The notes beneath the pieces were generated by a model. That model worked only from the letters and a program-made list of their open reading frames with translations. It ran no database searches and was not told the origin of the DNA. Source: an uncultured Verrucomicrobiota bacterium (GTDB taxonomy: Bacteria; Verrucomicrobiota; Verrucomicrobiia; Limisphaerales; UBA9464). Taken from it: a DNA stretch of 10,305 bases. The stretch covers positions 1 to 10,305 of the forward strand of contig CAIYXO010000801.1 in assembly GCA_903930165.1 (NCBI GenBank), in the 5' to 3' direction. Shown here one piece after another: positions 7,145-10,305 of this stretch. How positions within the stretch are numbered: the stretch's first letter is position 1; each line of letters begins with the position of its first letter. The translations under genes were made by a program, and so were the position numbers.

Positions 7145-8091
7145 ACGACCTCGCCCAGACCGAATTCCTGCATCCGTGGTTCCTCCTGGGACTCCTGGTG
7201 CTCCCGCTGCTGGCCTGGTGGCGGCGTCCGCGGGGACCGGCCCCCTCCATCGTGGTGCCCACGCTGGCCGGCCGCGCCCATCTCGGACGTCCCGTCCGAC
7301 GCCACCGGGGTCGGGTCGGATGGTGGTGGCCGCTGCTGCCGATCGCACTGCTGGTCGTCGCGCTGGCCCGGCCACGGATGCCCCGCGGCGACACGCCGGA
7401 TCCCAGCAAGGGCATCGACATCATGCTGACCCTCGACTTCAGCCGCTCGATGGCGGAGACGGACTTCCGCCTGGACCGCAAACGGGTCACCCGCCGGCTG
7501 GCGCTGGAGACGGTGACCGAGAAGTTCATCGAGGGACGCCCCAACGACCGCATCGGCATCGTCTGCTTCGCCCGGACGCCGTTCCTCGTCAGCCCGCTGA
7601 CCCTCGACCACAAGTGGGCGGTCGCCTCGATGAGGCAGACGGACCTGGCCACCGGCACGGGAATCGGATGGGCGGTGATGGCGGCGGGGAACTTCCTGCG
7701 GCGCGACAGCGAACGCAGCAGGGTGGTGATCCTGATCACCGACGGCGACAACTCGTCGGGCCCCAAGGCCTCCGAGGTCGTCTCGCAGCTGGTGGCCGAC
7801 CGGGTGAAGCTCTATTCGGTCCTGATCGGGCCCGAGATGGTCACGCCGACCGCGGCGGCGTCCCACGACCTCAACAAGGCGGCGCGGGTCACCGGCGGCC
7901 AGTTCTTCCAGGCCAACGACACGCGGGCGCTCCAGGGCATCTACAACCTCATCGACCGCATCGAGAAGCGGGAGCTGATCCAGAAGCGCTTCGTGCTCTG
8001 GCGGGAGCTGTTCCCCTGGCCCTTGGCGGCCGGGGCCCTGCTCTGGCTGGCGGGCAGGCTCTTCGCGGACGCGGGAAGGAGGATCCCTTGA
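7141..8091 (+). CDS. batA: BatA-type membrane-anchored von Willebrand factor A protein
   Basis: This is a 316-residue protein starting at TTG 7141, whose last two bases begin the preceding stop TGA (TTGA overlap). The start gives the standard Bat N-terminus LNDLAQTEFLHPWFLLGLL, with a first membrane helix at about 11-27 and a second at about 61-77. The VWA domain follows (about 92-280) with a complete MIDAS: D99-F-S101-R-S103, T173 in TGTGIG and D201 in LITDGDN. A C-terminal membrane helix lies at about 291-308. The VWA domain should therefore sit on one face of the membrane between helices, as in BatA/BatB of the Bacteroides aerotolerance operon and relatives; it is thought to mediate metal-dependent protein contacts. 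Its stop again overlaps the next start. Assignment as batA rather than a paralogue rests on being the first of two adjacent VWA genes after DUF58/DUF4381. Confidence 0.9.
   Translation: MNDLAQTEFLHPWFLLGLLVLPLLAWWRRPRGPAPSIVVPTLAGRAHLGRPVRRHRGRVGWWWPLLPIALLVVALARPRMPRGDTPDPSKGIDIMLTLDFSRSMAETDFRLDRKRVTRRLALETVTEKFIEGRPNDRIGIVCFARTPFLVSPLTLDHKWAVASMRQTDLATGTGIGWAVMAAGNFLRRDSERSRVVILITDGDNSSGPKASEVVSQLVADRVKLYSVLIGPEMVTPTAAASHDLNKAARVTGGQFFQANDTRALQGIYNLIDRIEKRELIQKRFVLWRELFPWPLAAGALLWLAGRLFADAGRRIP
8073..8082 (+). promoter_or_regulatory. Strong ribosome-binding site for the TTG-started batB gene
   Basis: GGGAAGGAGG lies 5 bases before TTG 8088, inside the end of batA. It is the strongest Shine-Dalgarno match seen in the window and settles the start at 8088. 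The same frame stays open far upstream, but that stretch is out-of-frame batA sequence. Confidence 0.75.
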
Positions 8092-9155
8092 GATTCGCAC
8101 AGCCGGAACTGCTCTGGACGCTGCCCGCCGCGCTGCTGCTGTTCGGGATCGCCGGATGGATCTCACGACGGCGCAGAAGGGCCGCCATGGCGGAGTTCGC
8201 CGGCAGCCCCGGCCGCGCCTGGGCAGAGGACGGCGCGGACCGGACCCGCCGCCGACTGGACACGGTCCTCTTCGTGGTCGCGGCCGCCGGTCTCGGCCTC
8301 GCCGCGGCACGCCCCCTGGTCTTCCAGGCGGCGACCCAATCCGAGCTGCGGGGTGTCCCCTACATCCTCGCCCTGGACCTTTCGCGTTCGATGCTCACCC
8401 CCGATGTCCGCCCCAACCGTTGGACCGCGGCGACCAACGCGATCGCCGGGTTCCTGGAGGAGGCCGGTGGCGACCGGGTGGGCCTGGTGACCTTCTCCGG
8501 GGTCGCCTACCTGAACGCGCCGCTCTCCTTCGACACGCGGGCGATCCAGACCATCCTGCGCTACACCTCGCCCCTGAGCGTGGACATGGACGGCGAGACC
8601 GCCGGCTCCGACCTTGGGGCGGCCATCGAGAAGGCGGGACGCTACTTCGTGACCAACTCGATCCAGCCCCGGGTCGTGGTGCTGGTCACCGACGGCGAGG
8701 ACTCGGGCACGGCCCTGCTCGAGGTCGGAAGGCGCTGGGCCCGGCAGGGCGTGAAGGTCTGCGCCATCGGCGTCGGGACGCGGGCCGGGGCGAAGGTTCC
8801 GCGGATCCAGTACGGCGGCATGGTCTCCGGAGGATCGGCCCAGAACTCCTCCGGCCAGGAGGTCGTCTCGCGGCTCAACGAGGCCAACCTGAAGCGCATC
8901 ACCGCCCTGACCGGAGGGCGCTACCATCCGTTGGGCGAGCGGGGCGAGGGCTTCCGGAAGCTGCGGGAGGAATTCCTGCGTCCCCTGACGGAAAGCGCGG
9001 CGAGGCAGGACCTCCGGAACTACGTCGAGGGTTACCAGTTCCCCCTCGGGGCGGCCATCCTCGCGCTGCTCGCCCGATTCGCGGTCGGCGCCGGAAGGAA
9101 CCGCCGTCCGGTCACCGCCACTCCGATACGGACCATCGAAACGCCCCGGCCATGA
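8088..9155 (+). CDS. batB: BatB-type membrane-anchored von Willebrand factor A protein
   Basis: This is a 355-residue protein from TTG 8088, overlapping the batA stop as TTGA. The N-terminus RFAQPELLWTLPAALLLF is typical of Bat VWA proteins. Membrane helices lie at about 8-24 and 58-74, and a C-terminal one at about 318-334. The VWA domain (about 90-300) has D97-L-S99-R-S101 followed by MLTPDVRPNRW, the characteristic BatA/BatB continuation, then GDRVGLVTFSGVAYLNAPL and D202 in VTDGED. The position normally held by the MIDAS threonine (usual GTDLG) reads GSDLG, with S174. A loop at about 231-262 is rich in G and S and longer than in the batA product. It presumably forms a complex with BatA and the downstream TPR protein in the envelope. 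The stop TGA at 9153-9155 overlaps the next ATG as ATGA. Confidence 0.92.
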   Translation: MRFAQPELLWTLPAALLLFGIAGWISRRRRRAAMAEFAGSPGRAWAEDGADRTRRRLDTVLFVVAAAGLGLAAARPLVFQAATQSELRGVPYILALDLSRSMLTPDVRPNRWTAATNAIAGFLEEAGGDRVGLVTFSGVAYLNAPLSFDTRAIQTILRYTSPLSVDMDGETAGSDLGAAIEKAGRYFVTNSIQPRVVVLVTDGEDSGTALLEVGRRWARQGVKVCAIGVGTRAGAKVPRIQYGGMVSGGSAQNSSGQEVVSRLNEANLKRITALTGGRYHPLGERGEGFRKLREEFLRPLTESAARQDLRNYVEGYQFPLGAAILALLARFAVGAGRNRRPVTATPIRTIETPRP

Positions 9156-10305
9156 GAAACGAATCCTTCCGGCCCCTCATCCTGGCGGCAGCCCTCGCCT
9201 CCGCCGTGACTCCCCAAGCGGTGTTGGCGGAGGCGGAACTCGACATCCCGACCCTGCAGCGGCAGCTGACCAACGGCGCCCCGGCGGCGGTGGCGGACCT
9301 GCTGTCGGCGGCGGCCGAGCGGTCGCCGGAGAACGTCGCCTTGCACTACGACCTCGGCGTGGCGGCCTATGCGGCGAAGCGGTGGGAGGACGCGCTGGTG
9401 GCGTTCGACAGGGTGGAGGCCTCGGGGCACCGGTCCCTGTCGCCGATGGCGCGGTTCCAGAGGGGCAATTCCGAGTTCCAGCTCGGCGTCGAGGCCCAGG
9501 CGTCCAACCTCGACGAGACCATCTCGCGCTGGAAGGCGTCCCTCGAGGCCTTCACGTCGGTGCTGAAGGAGCGTCCCACGGACCAGCGGGCCCGCGGCAA
9601 CGAGGCGTACGTGCGGGATCGCCTGACGAAGCTCCTGCTGGAGGAGGCCCGGAAGTCGGCCGCCGAGGCCCGCAGGCCGAAGCAGCCGCCGCAGCGGAAG
9701 CTGGCCCTGCTGCGGAACGCCTTCGAGAAGTTCAGCGACGCCCGGGAGGTGGCGCCGGACAACGCGGAGGCGAAGACCGGCGAGGAGTCCTTCCGCCAGG
9801 AACTGGCCGAGGCCTTGAAACAGGAGGGGATGAAGGACTCCGGAGCGCCGTTGATGCTGCGTCCGAACCGGCGCGAGCCGAGGTTGCCGGACGTGGACAC
9901 GAGCCGACTGGAGCAGGGTTTGTCGGAGCTGGAGGAGAGCCAGGAGCTGAAGCCGGGCGACCCGGAGACCGCGGCGGCGATCGAGCAGGCCAAGGCCAAG
10001 CTGGCCGACGCCAAGGTCCGGCAGGCGGAGACGTTCATGGCGTTGGAGGAGCAGATCCCGATCGCCAAGGAGAAGCTGGCGCTGCTGCGGATGGCGCGCG
10101 AACAGGTGGACAAGGCGCTGGACCAGGCCCCGGGTCACGCCGAGGCCAAGGAGCTCGGCGAGGAGATCGACCGCCGGATGGCCCAGGTGCACGAAGACGA
10201 GGGGGATGTCCAGGAACAGCAGTCCCAGTTCGGGAACCTCGAGCAGCAGACCATGCAACTGGGCCAGGCGGTGGACCATTTCCAGCAGGCCGGCGAGCTG
10301 CGTCC
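9152..10305 (+). CDS. Exported TPR-repeat protein (BatC type), runs off right edge
   Basis: The ATG at 9152 overlaps the batB stop, and 384 codons are visible before the window ends with no stop. The N-terminus is a signal peptide (hydrophobic LILAAALASAV, cleavage after AVLA at residue 26) without a lipobox cysteine, so the product should be periplasmic. A clear TPR spans about 63-90 (YDLGVAAYAAKRWEDALVAF) and a second about 98-141 (FQRGNSEFQLG ... ALEAF-like SLEAFTSVL). The rest is charged helical sequence with further degenerate TPR-like units, for example AREVAPDNAEAK and ALDQAPGHAEAK, and a Q/E-rich stretch near 350-375. BatC and BatE proteins of Bat operons are TPR scaffolds following the two VWA proteins. 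Visible length already exceeds a minimal BatC, so it may be an extended or fused form. Translation is probably coupled to batB; no Shine-Dalgarno is evident. Confidence 0.85.
   Translation, partial: MRNESFRPLILAAALASAVTPQAVLAEAELDIPTLQRQLTNGAPAAVADLLSAAAERSPENVALHYDLGVAAYAAKRWEDALVAFDRVEASGHRSLSPMARFQRGNSEFQLGVEAQASNLDETISRWKASLEAFTSVLKERPTDQRARGNEAYVRDRLTKLLLEEARKSAAEARRPKQPPQRKLALLRNAFEKFSDAREVAPDNAEAKTGEESFRQELAEALKQEGMKDSGAPLMLRPNRREPRLPDVDTSRLEQGLSELEESQELKPGDPETAAAIEQAKAKLADAKVRQAETFMALEEQIPIAKEKLALLRMAREQVDKALDQAPGHAEAKELGEEIDRRMAQVHEDEGDVQEQQSQFGNLEQQTMQLGQAVDHFQQAGELR

Noticed and set aside
7107..8087. A long in-frame N-terminal extension of batB
   Set aside because: The extension is the out-of-frame reading of batA. 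The strong Shine-Dalgarno and family N-terminus place the start at TTG 8088.

Overview
The window is a GC-rich, densely coded stretch of bacterial chromosome. It most likely comes from Verrucomicrobiota or a neighbouring PVC-superphylum lineage. The evidence is a very large secreted protein with a beta-propeller, HEAT repeats and a C-terminal CxxCH cytochrome (an architecture characteristic of Planctomycetes and Verrucomicrobia), a Gfo/Idh/MocA oxidoreductase of the kind abundant there, and a Bat operon that includes a DUF4381 gene. No rRNA, tRNA, CRISPR array or insertion sequence was seen.

Left part (1-1388, minus strand): the N-terminal 180 codons of a Gfo/Idh/MocA NAD(P)-type oxidoreductase that runs off the left edge, and a complete DUF3592 membrane protein. 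A divergent intergenic region (1389-1552) with a small inverted/direct repeat cluster separates these from the next gene.

Centre (1553-4951, plus strand): an exported 1132-residue PVC-type haem-binding protein, probably a periplasmic dehydrogenase-like enzyme with its own electron-accepting cytochrome domain. A GC-rich hairpin follows its stop.

Right part (5067-10305, plus strand): a tightly packed gene string. It opens with a DUF433 antitoxin and a DUF5615 PIN-like toxin whose frame is broken at a run of eight C. Six bases after the toxin the Bat-type genes begin: DUF58, DUF4381, two membrane-anchored von Willebrand factor A proteins (BatA and BatB types) and an exported TPR protein (BatC type) that runs off the right edge. 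The last three junctions are stop/start overlaps (TTGA, TTGA, ATGA), so these genes are almost certainly translationally coupled and their products probably form one envelope complex. The MoxR ATPase that usually precedes DUF58 is absent here and the toxin-antitoxin pair occupies its place.

Most of the content belongs to known families. The most unusual points are the C8 frameshift in the toxin, the toxin-antitoxin pair fused to the head of a moxR-less Bat operon, and the back-to-back TTG starts. I saw no convincing wholly new system.
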